Source: Granulicella sp. S156 (GTDB taxonomy: Bacteria; Acidobacteriota; Terriglobia; Terriglobales; Acidobacteriaceae). From it: DNA of 64,000 bases. Both the position numbers and the translations under genes were made by a program. Shown here in pieces: positions 26,947-36,472 of the stretch; within the stretch, counting starts at the first letter, position 1; each line of letters starts with the position of its first letter. The notes below the pieces were generated by a model, which saw only the letters and a list, made by a program, of their open reading frames with translations, had not been told where the DNA came from and did not search any database. The DNA lies in assembly GCF_009766105.1 (NCBI RefSeq), contig NZ_LMUH01000006.1:62001-126000 (forward strand), written 5' to 3'.

Positions 26947-27320
26947 GCGTAATTCTCCTAAGGCGCGCGCAATGGCGGCGCTGAATCCCAAACGTGGGGT
27001 TGTCGGTGATGTGTCTTCAGTGCAGGCGGTGTTGAGATCTTGACTCAGCCGTCACGGTCACTGGCATAATTCTTCGGACCTGGTGGGGGATCGCTTGCCT
27101 TGTTTGGCGGCGTTCCCAATCTTTGTTCACAGGACCTACTACGGATATGATACTCGATTCGTTCCGTTGATGCATTATTATCGTCCATTATAGACGATAT
27201 TCGCACAAGTCCTTGTCCGTCTACTGTTGTTTTTTCGCAGTAAACTCACACTTATTGATACGCAGGGCCTGCGGCAAAAGTTCCATCGATTTTTCTATTG
27301 TCAGTAGTTTTCTTTAAATG
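26947..27320. other. Non-coding, AT-richer spacer upstream of the small membrane protein gene
   Basis: No convincing gene is seen. AT content rises near 27140-27310 compared with the surroundings. It must contain the promoter of the reverse-strand small gene and the 3' flank of the methyltransferase gene. A forward TTGACT...CATAAT pair (about 27040-27070) has a 19-bp spacer and no gene downstream, so it is not called. Confidence 0.4.
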
Positions 27321-28073
27321 CTATATTTCCAAGCCTTTTTTCTTTAGCGGGGAAGAGCGGCCGATATAGCGGTAGATGGCGCAGAGCTCGTCGCCGGTTG
27401 AACCGTACTCCTCTTGCTCCGCGATGGCGGCGAGATCGGCGATGTGGTCGTCGGTCGACATGGCAACGCGCCCCATCCAGATCCGGCGAAAGGCAGGATG
27501 GCGGTCGAGCAGCGAGCCATGCTCGGCGTTGGCATAGAGCAGATCGAAGGGGTGGGGGTGTTTGGTGAGCGATTTTTCTACATGCGCTAAAAAGCGGCGC
27601 AGGATGGGGAGCTCGAAGGGGTGGAAGAGGAAGGCTACAGTGGGCGCTTCGGGCAGAGGATGGGTTGTCGCATCGGCATGATGCAGTTCAAGCGGCGCCA
27701 GGGCCTCCGCCTGGGAGTCCTTTGCCCATAGAGCAATGTTTGCCTGTGCGATTTGCGCCAGCTTCGGGTTCAGTTCGACCCCCTCAGCGCGCAGAAAGGG
27801 GTACTGGGAGGCCAGCAGCAGGGCACGGCCTTTGCCCGCTCCTACATCCAGGAAGACGGTGTTTTCGACAGAGGCTCCGGGCTCGGAACGCTGCAGCCAG
27901 TGGTCGAGTAGGGAATGCAGAATGCTGGGGGCGACGCCGTAGTAGGCCGTAAGCTCTTCGACCTTTGCGTTGGTCCCGCGCACGATAGTCGTTCCGGGGA
28001 TGAGGCCGGAGGTGTCGGTCCCATGGAGCTGGTCGAAGGGGTGGATCGCGGACGGCTTTTTTTTGCGAGGCAT
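27321..28073 (-). CDS. Class I SAM-dependent methyltransferase
   Basis: 250-residue cytoplasmic protein. The nucleotide-binding motif I is clear as FLDVGAGKGRALLLAS near residues 74-89, followed by acidic motif II EGVELNP (about 96-102) and a motif resembling the post-I HADATTHPLP. The substrate is not evident. The N-terminus is Lys-rich (MPRKKKP). The downstream end contains KKKGLEI. It stands alone, with non-coding DNA on both sides. Confidence 0.75.
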   Translation of the reverse strand: MPRKKKPSAIHPFDQLHGTDTSGLIPGTTIVRGTNAKVEELTAYYGVAPSILHSLLDHWLQRSEPGASVENTVFLDVGAGKGRALLLASQYPFLRAEGVELNPKLAQIAQANIALWAKDSQAEALAPLELHHADATTHPLPEAPTVAFLFHPFELPILRRFLAHVEKSLTKHPHPFDLLYANAEHGSLLDRHPAFRRIWMGRVAMSTDDHIADLAAIAEQEEYGSTGDELCAIYRYIGRSSPLKKKGLEI

Positions 28074-28412
28074 CGTGCTCAGTCTAGAGCAGTTCGTGTA
28101 TTTGATTGGAGTGGAGAAGTTGGATGATTACGATTTTCGTTCCGCGGCCGGGCGTTGGAAAAGCTTTGACGCAACGGGCGCTACGGTTCGCAAAGGAACG
28201 CGACGGCATTTGTGTTTGGGAAGAGGCTTGTCCTAAGCGCTAGAGCCGTTGCGAGCCATCAGAGATCTGCAGCTTGTTTGTACCAGCACTATCGCTTGCG
28301 CAGACAACCTGCAGGTCTCTCCACTGCGCATGACATAAAGCCGTCATGCTTCGGTCGAGATGACAATTCTGCGGTGGTTCAATTTTGAGTGGTTCGTTCC
28401 ATGCGTCACATT
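28074..28412. repeat. Spacer with degenerate repeat-like sequence
   Basis: No gene is supported. From about 28255 to 28365 there is a palindrome-rich stretch with CTGCAG-centred parts (GATCTGCAGC, CCTGCAGGTC) and a GCCGTCATGC/GATGAC segment resembling the intergenic repeat elements elsewhere in the window. A 38-codon forward frame from 28120 lacks similarity to anything known to me and was not called. Confidence 0.4.
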
Positions 28413-29231
28413 CTAGGTAACGGCTGAGGTTGTACGTTCTATCGATTCCAGGAATGAGTGAAGGCATTGGTTGAATCGGTCCTCTGCCTCGAGATTCGGC
28501 ATATGACCGATGTCCTGAAACACTTCAAGACGACAGTCCGGCATGGAAGCTTGTAACTTTTTGCCATTGGCTATCGACGTGTAGGAGTCGTCCGTTCCCA
28601 GGACGAGCATCGCAGGTTTCGAGAAATGCTGAAGCCCGGGGCTGTAGTCCTGGCGCATCGCTCTTCCCCGAACAGCGGCCGCAGCTCCAGATGGACTGGT
28701 GGAGCAGATCATCGTGAAGATTTGTAAGGCGAGAGCTGGATTGTCCTTAATTGCTTTGCGCCCGAGCAATTTGGGGAGCATCTCGGTTCCGATGGGGACG
28801 ATGCCTTCTGTCTCGATTCTCTCGGCCGCGCGATTCCGTTCGACAACTCCCTGGGGTGTCTCGGGTTCGGCAAACGTTGCTGCAAGAATCAGGGCTGCCG
28901 TTCGTTCCGGAAAGGCTCTCGCAAATTCCATGGCGATCTGGCCGCCCATGGATAGTCCAACAACACACGCTTGCTTCACACCCAGGTCATCAAGGAGGGC
29001 AACGAGATCAGTAGCGTACATTTCCTGGGTATACGCGTCGATGGTTGGCGAAGGCGTCGATTCACCATACCCTCGGAGGTCTGGGACGATCGTCCTGTAC
29101 TTCCAGCGAAGAGACTGTACCTGCGGCGTCCACATCGTTCGATTGAAGGGATGACCGTGGATAAATAACACTGGAAAGCCTTGGCCGTAGTCGCCATAGA
29201 CCATCGAAGTTTTGCTCTTGGAATCGTTCAT
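28413..29231 (-). CDS. Alpha/beta hydrolase
   Basis: 272-residue serine hydrolase of the alpha/beta fold. The oxyanion region VLFIHGHPFNRTMW, nucleophile elbow GLSMGG, acid residue region VLGTDDSYT and catalytic histidine DIGHMPNLE occur in the right order. It resembles 3-oxoadipate enol-lactonase-like and esterase relatives, but the substrate is unknown. No signal peptide. It is transcribed away from the broken LysR regulator with a 98-bp shared control region, the usual layout for a LysR-controlled target. Confidence 0.82.
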   Translation of the reverse strand: MNDSKSKTSMVYGDYGQGFPVLFIHGHPFNRTMWTPQVQSLRWKYRTIVPDLRGYGESTPSPTIDAYTQEMYATDLVALLDDLGVKQACVVGLSMGGQIAMEFARAFPERTAALILAATFAEPETPQGVVERNRAAERIETEGIVPIGTEMLPKLLGRKAIKDNPALALQIFTMICSTSPSGAAAAVRGRAMRQDYSPGLQHFSKPAMLVLGTDDSYTSIANGKKLQASMPDCRLEVFQDIGHMPNLEAEDRFNQCLHSFLESIERTTSAVT

Positions 29232-29276
29232 GGAGTCTCCTGCAAGTGTTCCTGCAAAGAGTATCGAAGACTTCGA

Positions 29277-29309
29277 GAATCATCTAATCCCGATGTTTCT
29301 AGATGATTC
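29277..29309. promoter_or_regulatory. Putative LysR-type operator between hydrolase and regulator
   Basis: GAATCATCTA (29277-29286) and TAGATGATTC (29300-29309) form a perfect 10-bp dyad with a 13-nt centre, in the short divergent intergenic region. LysR regulators bind such dyads in divergent promoters. A regulatory site is inferred. Confidence 0.55.
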
Positions 29310-29312
29310 ATT

Positions 29313-29335
29313 ATCCATGAGTCATAATCATGGAT
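29313..29335. promoter_or_regulatory. Second dyad overlapping the LysR gene start
   Basis: ATCCATGA (29313-29320) and TCATGGAT (29328-29335) form a perfect 8-bp inverted repeat across the start codon at 29330. The centre contains CATAAT, which could be a -10 box. Overlap with the start codon would suit autorepression. The evidence is the symmetry only. Confidence 0.4.
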
Positions 29336-30224
29336 ATGGAGAAGCAGCGCTTCCTGAGCCAGGTTGAGATCGATTTACTGATCACGCTCGTATCCGTGCC
29401 CAGTTTCACGGAGGCGGCGGAAGCGTTGGGACTGACACAGTCGGCTATCTCGCGGGCGGTTAGCCGTCTTGAAGAGCACTTTGGTGTTGCACTCCTGACG
29501 CGTGGGAAAGGGGGCTGTGAGGCGACTCAGGAACTACTCCGGTTGCAGCCGAGGTTGAGACGTGCAAGGCAGGCGCTGGAAGAATTGAACGCGACTTCTG
29601 GTCCAACCAAGAGCGAACTAGCCGGCAAAATTCGCGTTGTTGGTTTTCGAAGTGCTATCTCCGTCCTGCTTCCAGAATCGGTCTCGACGTTTATGGCACG
29701 ACACCGACGGGTTCGCATCTCTCTCTCGACAGTTCCAGAGATAGGAGGTGGTGTACAGAAGGTCGTCCTGGAGGCTAAAGCCGATTTTGGTCTGACGACG
29801 ATTCGTCCGTCTCGTGGTCTCTGCTCGGTTTATATCGGTAGCGATCCTTACACGGTTGTGCGACGTAAAGGAACACGACGGCCCTTCGTCTCGCGAATGT
29901 CTTGTGCTTTGGAAGGAGAGATGCTCAGAGATTGTTCCCAAGATATTGCAAGCCCATCAATGGGATCCCATAGAGACGATGTCAGTGGATAACGATATGA
30001 GCGTGCTTGCGATGGTAGAGCATGGTGCCGGGTACTCGATCATGCCGCGACTTGCGACGCAGCCATTGCCTTCCTCTCTATCGCGCCATGCGCTCGCTGT
30101 GCCCTTCAGGCGGGACATATGGCTTTGTGGCAGAAGGGACGTTTGGGATACAGCTATGGGGATGGCGTTTCGAAGATCCGTTGTAGAAGATCTGTCGAAG
30201 AAGCTGTCGCTGCTCTCCGTCTAA
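29330..30224 (+). pseudogene. LysR-family transcriptional regulator, frameshifted
   Basis: An N-terminal winged helix-turn-helix (FTEAAEALGLTQSAISRAVSRLEEHFGVALLTR) and the first part of a substrate-binding domain run in one frame from 29330 to 29992. The frame then drifts from family character near 29858, after SDPYTVV, while the next frame (+1) continues with CSEIVPKILQAHQWDP, MSVDNDMSVLAMVEHGAGYSIMPRLA and on to 30224, which is typical LysR C-terminal sequence. Together they would give about 297 residues, the normal length. A single-base indel explains this, either a real inactivation or a sequencing error. Confidence 0.8.
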
Positions 30225-30328
30225 CATCAAGGACACAAGCACTTTTGGAGATCGAGCCCTTACTGCACGAGGGCAAACGCCTCTAAATTTCAACCAGGGC
30301 ACACGAAGAACAGGCAACAACAAAAGCT

Positions 30329-30414
30329 TTAACGCAGAGGGCGCGGAGGTTTCGCAAAGGTCGCAGAGGGTGTCGTGGCGGCCTTTGCGTTTTCCTTTGC
30401 GCCCTCTGCGTTAA
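30329..30414. repeat. CGCAGAGG-type inverted repeat
   Basis: TTAACGCAGAGGGCGC (30329-30344) is perfectly complementary to 30399-30414. Between the arms are further CGCAAAGG/CGCAGAGG units. It fills the space between the broken LysR gene and the 3' end of the receptor gene, which converge on it. Confidence 0.8.
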
Positions 30415-30506
30415 GGCTTTTTGGCTGTCTGCCACAAATTTGCCTGGAAATAAAATGCGTTTGTCCTGCGTACTGCACAACATCAGTTACCAATTGCCGC
30501 CGCTCT

Positions 30507-33500
30507 TCAAAAATCGAACCTCAATGCGAATTGCACGATCCTCGGATCACCGGCGCTCGTGATCTTGCCGAACGCTTGCGAAGACATGTTATTCACCGGT
30601 TGCCCGTTGTTATTCGGTTGTCCGCTATTATCCAGTGCTCCAAGGTTCGTCCAGTTGATGAGATTGAATAGGTCGGCCCTGAACTCGAACCCACCTTTCC
30701 CTGCAGGAAGGACGGGAATCTTCTTCTTCACTGAGATGTCGTTCTGGAAGTAGCCAGGGCCGACCAGGGAGTTGCGTGCGGATGTGCCGAACTGACCTGG
30801 AGCGGGTTGTGAATATGCCGCGGTGTTGAAGTATTCGGCTGCTATTGCTGAGCGCGAGCGGCTCATGGACAAGTTGGGATTTCCGGTTACGTTCGCCCTC
30901 TCCTGGCCACTGCTGGTGCGAGAGTATCCGATCAAAGCGTTGTCCTGGCCCGTAAGGACGGAAAAGGGGATACCGCCGCTATAGCGGACGATACCGTTCA
31001 GTTGCCAGCCTCCCGCTACAGCGGTCAAGACTCCTTTGCCCTTCAGGGTTGGGAGTTCCCAGAGTCCATTGAGGGCAAGAATCTGGCCGACGTTGAAATC
31101 CGAAAGCCCTCGTTCCCCTTCTTCCCAATCGTTTGGGTTTTGGGGGCCGGAGCCGATCAAAGATTGAGACCTGGTATCGATCGATTTTTCCCAGGTGTAG
31201 GCTGCCTGGATGGAATAGCTCTTAGAGAACCTCTTTTGTACGTCAACCTGGAGCGAGTTGTAGTTGGAGTTGCCGTCAGAGAAGAGACCAGGGATGCTGC
31301 CGTAGTATTGTGGCGAAATCGGTCGCCGGCACTGCGCGTTGGCTTCGGTGGCGACTGGACCGCAGGCGGGGGAGACTGGACTGTAGACGGCGGCGTTCAG
31401 CTCGCGAGAATCGTAGAGGTGATGGGCCAAGCCACCGACATACGCGACCTCCGCGAAGAGATCGGCACCGAACCGGTGCTGGACATTGAGATTGAATTGT
31501 TCAACTTCCGCCGGCCTGTAGTTCGGGTCAAGGCTCGATTGGGTTATCCCTGGGAACGGGCCGAAGCTTGGTTTCTTCGGATTGTAAGGCAATGGGTCTG
31601 GTTGGCTGCCCCAGGGGTTTTCGGTGTTGGTCGGTGTCGAGCTGAAACTGACCAGAAAAGGCTCGTTGTTCGTCTCTACGGACTCGACCTCCTCGTTGAT
31701 CGCAGCGTGATAAATTCCCCAGCCAGCCCGCACGGAAGTCCGACCGTTCCCCATGACATCCCAGGCAAAGCCGAACCGAGGCTCGAAGCCCCACTTCCAG
31801 GTTTTATAGATTCCAGGGGGAACCCCTTTGTCCCCTGGAACCACCAACCCCGGAGGTGCCGATGGATAGACCGTAGATTGCATGCCGGCGATGTACGTTG
31901 ACGCGCCACCGGCCTTTTCTGTCCATGGCGTTTGCAGGTCATAGCGAAGCCCGAGATCGATTGTCACTCTCGGCGTGAGCTTGTAGTTGTCCTGAAAGAA
32001 GGGTTGGAACTGCTTGGACGTGCCGTCGTCGATGATGGTGGAGGTAACGCTGAAGGACTGGGGACGGCCGATCAGAAAGTCCGCCATCGGATTGCCTGGA
32101 CTGGCTGGATTATTGGGATTGCTTGTATTTAATCCGGTGAAGGTATAACTCGTAGGCGGATAGACAAGATCTCCATTTCCCTCATACAGGAACAGGAAAC
32201 CGATGTGCATATCGTGCTTCCCGTGATGCCAAGCGAGTGTGTCGTTGAATTGGCGGAAGTAAGAAGGTTCATCCGTATACGCATCGGTGCCCAGGAGGAA
32301 GTCGCCATTCACGTTAAATTGCGGGGTTTGAGGATAGGGGGTGAATCCATTGGAGTTGATGCCAAGCTGCTGCGCCGACTGACCGTTCTTTTCGGTTCCA
32401 ATGATTCCTTCCGGGCGCGAGTAGGAAATCGCCGCCTCATTGATCAGGTAAGGGCGAAATGTATGGGTCTCCGTGAGCGCGTATGCCTGATAGTTGTACG
32501 TCTGTGGGTCATTCCAAAACGGAATGGGCCCTGGCGTCGGACTGCTTGATCTGCTGCGGTACGAACGAAACGATACCCTGTCCCTGGCTCCGAGGCTTTG
32601 GTCTATCTTGTAGACCACTTCGTAGGAGGTGACCGGTGCGCTTTGCGCAAGCCGCAGGCTGCCATCGGGTTGATTGGGTAATGGGAGATACAAGTTCATC
32701 ACATTCGTTGCGACAGTATCGATTCGGTTTGTGGGAATGATGTTGCCGGGAAACGGTGCGCCTGTATTGGGATCTGTGATGACCTGTGGGGTCGGCAGAT
32801 TCAACAAAGCGGAAAAGTCTCCGGTCCGTTCGGCGGCCGTTAGCGGGTAGGCTACGGTCAGGTCCTGCTGGTGAATTCGAAGCCCTTCGTACGCCACAAA
32901 GAAGAAGGTTTTATTCCTGCCGTTGTATTTCGGGAATAGAACCGGCCCGCCCAGATCGCCTCCAAACTGGTTCATGCGTAGCAGGGGTTTTTTCGTGCCG
33001 GGCGGCGTGAACGCGTTGGCGGCATCGAAGGCGTCGTTGCGCAGGTACTCCCACAGCCCCCCATGGAATTCATTGGTGCCAGATTTGGTGATTGCCACAA
33101 TCTGGCTACCGGCCGCTCTTCCGTAGTCCGCGCCATAGGTGTCGGTAAGGACTCTGAACTCCCCCAAGGCGTCGACAGTGGGAAGATTCTGGCTGGTATT
33201 GGAGATCGCGTCGGTTAAAACCTGGCCGTCAAGCATCATGTTGCCGAAGTCGGTTCTACTTCCCGAGATGCTGTACAAAGCGCCATTGCGCGGCGAAATA
33301 AGGTAGATGGGCGCGTTGGATACGGCGACACCAGGAAGCGTTGCGAGAAGTCCCGTGGCGACCCTTCCGTTCAACGGAAGGCCCTCGAGGTGAGCGGCAT
33401 CTACGGTGGCTCCCAGTGTGGCATCGGTGGTGTTGATGTTGACTGTATCGCCGGAGACATTGACGGTTTGATCCACCTCTCCGACGCGCAACTTCACATC

Positions 33501-33845
33501 CACACGAATATTCTGAGCGACCGGAACGAGGATGCCGGACTGAACAAATGTTCTGAACCCGTGGGCTGTGACCTTGAGGGTGTAATGTCCAACCGGCAGT
33601 GAGGAGATCGAATACGCTCCCTTTGTGGAGACGGTGGTGCTGGTGGAAAAGCCCGTATCGGTATTTGTGGCTTGAATGGTTGCCGCCGATACGACGGCTC
33701 CAGCCGGATCGGAGACTGCGCCGAGCAGCGCTCCTGTGGTCTGGGCCCATGCGTTACCGCATGCGAGGAAGACGGCAGTTGCTAGAAGAATTCTTGAACG
33801 CAGGCCTACGCGCCATGCGCGCAGCCAGATTGGTACGTGGCCCAT
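30507..33845 (-). CDS. Oar-like TonB-dependent outer-membrane receptor
   Basis: 1112-residue predicted outer-membrane protein. A signal peptide (about 1-35, cut near NAWAQ) is followed by a carboxypeptidase-like regulatory beta-sandwich (GALLGAVSDPAGAVVSAATI... to about 120), a plug region with LEGLPLNGR and SGSRTDFGNMMLDGQ, and a very large barrel ending in FALRFDF, whose terminal Phe is the BAM recognition end. This architecture is abundant in Acidobacteriota and is thought to take up large carbohydrates or peptides. No SusD partner lies next to it. The sulfatase gene is divergently placed upstream. Confidence 0.9.
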   Translation of the reverse strand: MGHVPIWLRAWRVGLRSRILLATAVFLACGNAWAQTTGALLGAVSDPAGAVVSAATIQATNTDTGFSTSTTVSTKGAYSISSLPVGHYTLKVTAHGFRTFVQSGILVPVAQNIRVDVKLRVGEVDQTVNVSGDTVNINTTDATLGATVDAAHLEGLPLNGRVATGLLATLPGVAVSNAPIYLISPRNGALYSISGSRTDFGNMMLDGQVLTDAISNTSQNLPTVDALGEFRVLTDTYGADYGRAAGSQIVAITKSGTNEFHGGLWEYLRNDAFDAANAFTPPGTKKPLLRMNQFGGDLGGPVLFPKYNGRNKTFFFVAYEGLRIHQQDLTVAYPLTAAERTGDFSALLNLPTPQVITDPNTGAPFPGNIIPTNRIDTVATNVMNLYLPLPNQPDGSLRLAQSAPVTSYEVVYKIDQSLGARDRVSFRSYRSRSSSPTPGPIPFWNDPQTYNYQAYALTETHTFRPYLINEAAISYSRPEGIIGTEKNGQSAQQLGINSNGFTPYPQTPQFNVNGDFLLGTDAYTDEPSYFRQFNDTLAWHHGKHDMHIGFLFLYEGNGDLVYPPTSYTFTGLNTSNPNNPASPGNPMADFLIGRPQSFSVTSTIIDDGTSKQFQPFFQDNYKLTPRVTIDLGLRYDLQTPWTEKAGGASTYIAGMQSTVYPSAPPGLVVPGDKGVPPGIYKTWKWGFEPRFGFAWDVMGNGRTSVRAGWGIYHAAINEEVESVETNNEPFLVSFSSTPTNTENPWGSQPDPLPYNPKKPSFGPFPGITQSSLDPNYRPAEVEQFNLNVQHRFGADLFAEVAYVGGLAHHLYDSRELNAAVYSPVSPACGPVATEANAQCRRPISPQYYGSIPGLFSDGNSNYNSLQVDVQKRFSKSYSIQAAYTWEKSIDTRSQSLIGSGPQNPNDWEEGERGLSDFNVGQILALNGLWELPTLKGKGVLTAVAGGWQLNGIVRYSGGIPFSVLTGQDNALIGYSRTSSGQERANVTGNPNLSMSRSRSAIAAEYFNTAAYSQPAPGQFGTSARNSLVGPGYFQNDISVKKKIPVLPAGKGGFEFRADLFNLINWTNLGALDNSGQPNNNGQPVNNMSSQAFGKITSAGDPRIVQFALRFDF

Positions 33846-34232
33846 GAAGCTTACCCCGACAAGTATTTATTTTTTTGAGACTCGAGCCGGAAAAATCCGC
33901 AGCCTGTGATGTGAATCGTGCGCATGCTCGAAAAGTTCTTCAAATGGACTCTTCTGTATGGCTTTCACACATACAAAGTTCCGAGAGCCCGAAACATGAT
34001 GCGTTTTGGGCATAAGTTGCTAAGAACAGTCACTGCTGAGCGGTTGGATGCCGGATAGATTCAGTTGGTTAGCGAGAGTAAGTATGTTTCTTCTGGAGGG
34101 TGGCGCTGCGGGGCACACGCAACCTCTGTTCCTCTCCGATTGAGATGAATAGGTTCTTGCGCTGCAAGTTGTAAACAAAAAACGCGACAATAGGTATAAA
34201 GGCTTTTGTTTAGCGATGTGTAGGGGTGATGT
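33846..34232. promoter_or_regulatory. Divergent intergenic region between receptor and sulfatase genes
   Basis: 387 bp without a gene. It must hold promoters for both the reverse receptor gene and the forward sulfatase gene. A GGGGTAAGC ribosome-binding-like sequence precedes the receptor ATG. TTGTAA (34169-34174) and TATAAA (34195-34200) occur before the sulfatase but their 20-bp spacing is too wide for a standard promoter. Confidence 0.4.
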
Positions 34233-35681
34233 ATGGATCGACGGAAGTTTCTTGCGTTGGTGGGTTCGAGTGTGACCGTGCCGTCTGCGTTAGGGCTGGA
34301 GGCGGCTGCTGAGACGAAGGTGCATGCGCAGCGCAAGCGCAAGGGGCCTCCGAACGTGGTCGTAATGATCTGCGACGACCTGGGTTTTGGCGATCTTGGC
34401 TGCTATGGATCGAAGCTGGCAACGCCAAACCTTGACCGTATGGCCGCGGAGGGCGTGCGGTTTACACGATTCAATGCGGGGCATCCGATCTGTTCGGCTT
34501 CGCGGGCGGCTTTGCTGACTGGGCGCTATGGATTGCGCTGCAATACGGCAGGGGCGTTTCCGCCGAACACGCCTAGAGGAACGTCGCTCGATGAGACGCT
34601 GCTGTCCGATCTGTTCCATGCGAAGGGGTTCAAGACAAAGGCGATCGGCAAGTGGCATCTTGGCGACGCGCCGGAGTATCTGCCGACGAGCCGCGGATTC
34701 GACTCGTACTTCGGCATTCCGTACAGCGTGGATATGCATCCTACGCGGTTGGTCCGGGACAAGAAGATTCTGGAAGAGGAGACCGATCCGAAGCAGTTGA
34801 CGCCGCGCTATACGGCGGAGGCGGTGGAGTTTCTGGATCATGTGGGGGGTGATCCATTCTTTCTGTATCTCGGATTTTCGTATCCCCATGATCCACCGAT
34901 GGCCTCGGACAGGTTTGCAGGGAAGTCGGGGTTGGGCGATCAGGGCGATTCCATTGCGGAGATCGACTGGAGCGCCGGTGAGATTTTTAAGGCAATTGAA
35001 CGCAATGGATTGGGTGCGGACACGCTGGTGATGTTCACAAGCGATCATGGGCCGTGGTTTCAGGGCAATCCCGGGGCACTGAGAGGGCGGAAGGCTTCTA
35101 CATTTGAAGGTGGGTTTCGTGTGCCGTTGATTGCGAGGTGGCCAGGTGTGATTGCGGAGCGGAGAGTGGAAGAGACGCCATGCTCGAACCTGGATGTGCT
35201 GCCATCGCTGATGAAGGTGTGTAGGTTGGGGTCGTCCCCTAAGGCACTAGATGGCGTGGATGCGTCGGCGTTATTGTTCGGAACAGGCGATACGATCGAG
35301 GAACGGGCGCGGATTTATTTTTCGCCAATGGGCGATCATTCGCTCGATGTGCATTGCATTCGCAAGGGTGATTGGAAGCTGCGCGTGGCGCAGGGCGCCG
35401 GAGGCGAAGTTTATTTGAATGATTCCGCATCGTCCCCTACGAGTGCGTGGCTTCAGCATCCGGAGCTGTATAACCTGGGGCTCGACCCGGCAGAAAGCTA
35501 TGATGTGGCGAAGTATCATCCGGAGAAGGTTGCAGCGTTGATGGCGGAACTCGATGCGCTGGTGGCAACATTTCCTCCAGATGTCACCGAGGCGTATGCG
35601 TCGCTGAAGAGCAGGCTGGGCGCGGGGACGACGCGGGCCGGCGCATCGCCGCGGCTGCCTTCGCCATCTGCCTCTCAATGA
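34233..35681 (+). CDS. Tat-exported type I sulfatase
   Basis: 482-residue arylsulfatase-family enzyme that hydrolyses sulfate esters. An N-terminal DRRKFLALVG motif is a twin-arginine signal. The metal-binding MICDDLGFGDLGCYG is followed by the formylglycine motif CSASR with Cys87, then GRYG, GKWHLG, the FTSDHGPW metal site and KASTFEGGFRVPLIARWPG, all intact. The Cys must be oxidised to formylglycine by a sulfatase-modifying enzyme not present here. Similar to enzymes for sulfated polysaccharides. It is divergent from the Oar-like receptor, and a shared substrate is a guess. Confidence 0.92.
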   Translation: MDRRKFLALVGSSVTVPSALGLEAAAETKVHAQRKRKGPPNVVVMICDDLGFGDLGCYGSKLATPNLDRMAAEGVRFTRFNAGHPICSASRAALLTGRYGLRCNTAGAFPPNTPRGTSLDETLLSDLFHAKGFKTKAIGKWHLGDAPEYLPTSRGFDSYFGIPYSVDMHPTRLVRDKKILEEETDPKQLTPRYTAEAVEFLDHVGGDPFFLYLGFSYPHDPPMASDRFAGKSGLGDQGDSIAEIDWSAGEIFKAIERNGLGADTLVMFTSDHGPWFQGNPGALRGRKASTFEGGFRVPLIARWPGVIAERRVEETPCSNLDVLPSLMKVCRLGSSPKALDGVDASALLFGTGDTIEERARIYFSPMGDHSLDVHCIRKGDWKLRVAQGAGGEVYLNDSASSPTSAWLQHPELYNLGLDPAESYDVAKYHPEKVAALMAELDALVATFPPDVTEAYASLKSRLGAGTTRAGASPRLPSPSASQ

Positions 35682-35734
35682 AGCTGAAGAGCGAATATTT
35701 GTTTCCTGCAGCATTCTGTAATGCAGGAATTGAG

Positions 35735-36049
35735 CTAACTGCGCCGAGTGTTCAGGATAGGAAACGCCGGAGCGAGCAGTTCGATCGCAGAACGCGAGAC
35801 GGTGGGAAGACCGGCGAGACGATTTTCAATCTGAGCGACGAGCTGGGCGTTTGCGGCGTCATCGGTTCCAGGTGCTATGAGCTGGATGTGCACGATATAG
35901 CGCGGCGGGACTCCTGGGATGGTTGCGCCGGGTGCTTCTTCGTCGCGTGTCAAAGTAGCGGAGCGCACGAGATTCAGATCGACGATGTTGCGCCGCAGCA
36001 GGGGGTCATAGCAGTCCTTTAGCGCGGCCAGCAGGTCGTCGCGTGTCAC
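35735..36049 (-). CDS. DUF59/MIP18-type protein
   Basis: 104 residues. The MTRDDLLAALKDCYDP and NIVDLNLV segments resemble the DUF59 (MIP18/SufT-like) family linked to iron-sulfur cluster assembly, where the DP.. and NIVDLGLV motifs are typical. Here G is N in VDLNLV. The C-terminus (residues 60-104) is less like the family. The start overlaps the end of the preceding reverse-strand gene by 4 bases, so it is the last gene of the train that begins with penicillin acylase. Confidence 0.65.
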   Translation of the reverse strand: MTRDDLLAALKDCYDPLLRRNIVDLNLVRSATLTRDEEAPGATIPGVPPRYIVHIQLIAPGTDDAANAQLVAQIENRLAGLPTVSRSAIELLAPAFPILNTRRS

Positions 36050-36459
36050 TGGCCGCTGTCCTGGTGGGTCTTTACGCAGGTGTCCAGATGCTGCGTGCTG
36101 CGGGTCTTCCAGGTGGCGTCGGAGGAGGGGTGCAGGACGCCCTGGCGATAGAACATCAGCCAGGTTTCGCAGCCTTTGACGTCGACGGCTGCTGCTGCAG
36201 GCTGGATGGCATCGATTTGCTTTAGCAGGGATTGAATGGCGGGCTGGAACTGCTCGTTCGGCGCATCGCGGAGGGCAGCGGTCTTGTCGAACGCGTCCCA
36301 GGCTGCGGCACTTTCTGGAGGAACCGCGTGTGTGATGGCGATAGCCGGCTGAGAGGCCGCTGGCTGTGGCGTAGGTGCATGATGCCGGCGCATGAAGTTG
36401 AAAACTCCAAGTGCGACGATGATGGCGATCAGGATGTAGTGACGGGGGCGAAAGCGCAT
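36046..36459 (-). CDS. Membrane-anchored protein of unknown function
   Basis: 137 residues. A short basic N-terminus (MRFRPRHY) leads to one hydrophobic span (ILIAIIVALGVFNFM) and then a Pro/Ala/His-rich and helical domain with two cysteines (CETWL and HLDTC). ATG 36459 has GCAGGAGT upstream. Longer open reading upstream falls inside the prenyl synthase gene and is not coding. Lies between the prenyl synthase and DUF59 genes with tight spacing, so it belongs to the same operon. No family recognised. Confidence 0.65.
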   Translation of the reverse strand: MRFRPRHYILIAIIVALGVFNFMRRHHAPTPQPAASQPAIAITHAVPPESAAAWDAFDKTAALRDAPNEQFQPAIQSLLKQIDAIQPAAAAVDVKGCETWLMFYRQGVLHPSSDATWKTRSTQHLDTCVKTHQDSGQ

Positions 36460-36472
36460 GGAGACTCCTGCG

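Noticed and set aside
27036-27075. Possible forward promoter TTGACT...CATAAT
   Set aside because: The spacer is 19 bp and no forward gene follows, so it is probably chance.
28120-28236. Short forward frame of 38 codons
   Set aside because: Weak start signal, no hydrophobic or known pattern, and it runs into a repeat-like region.
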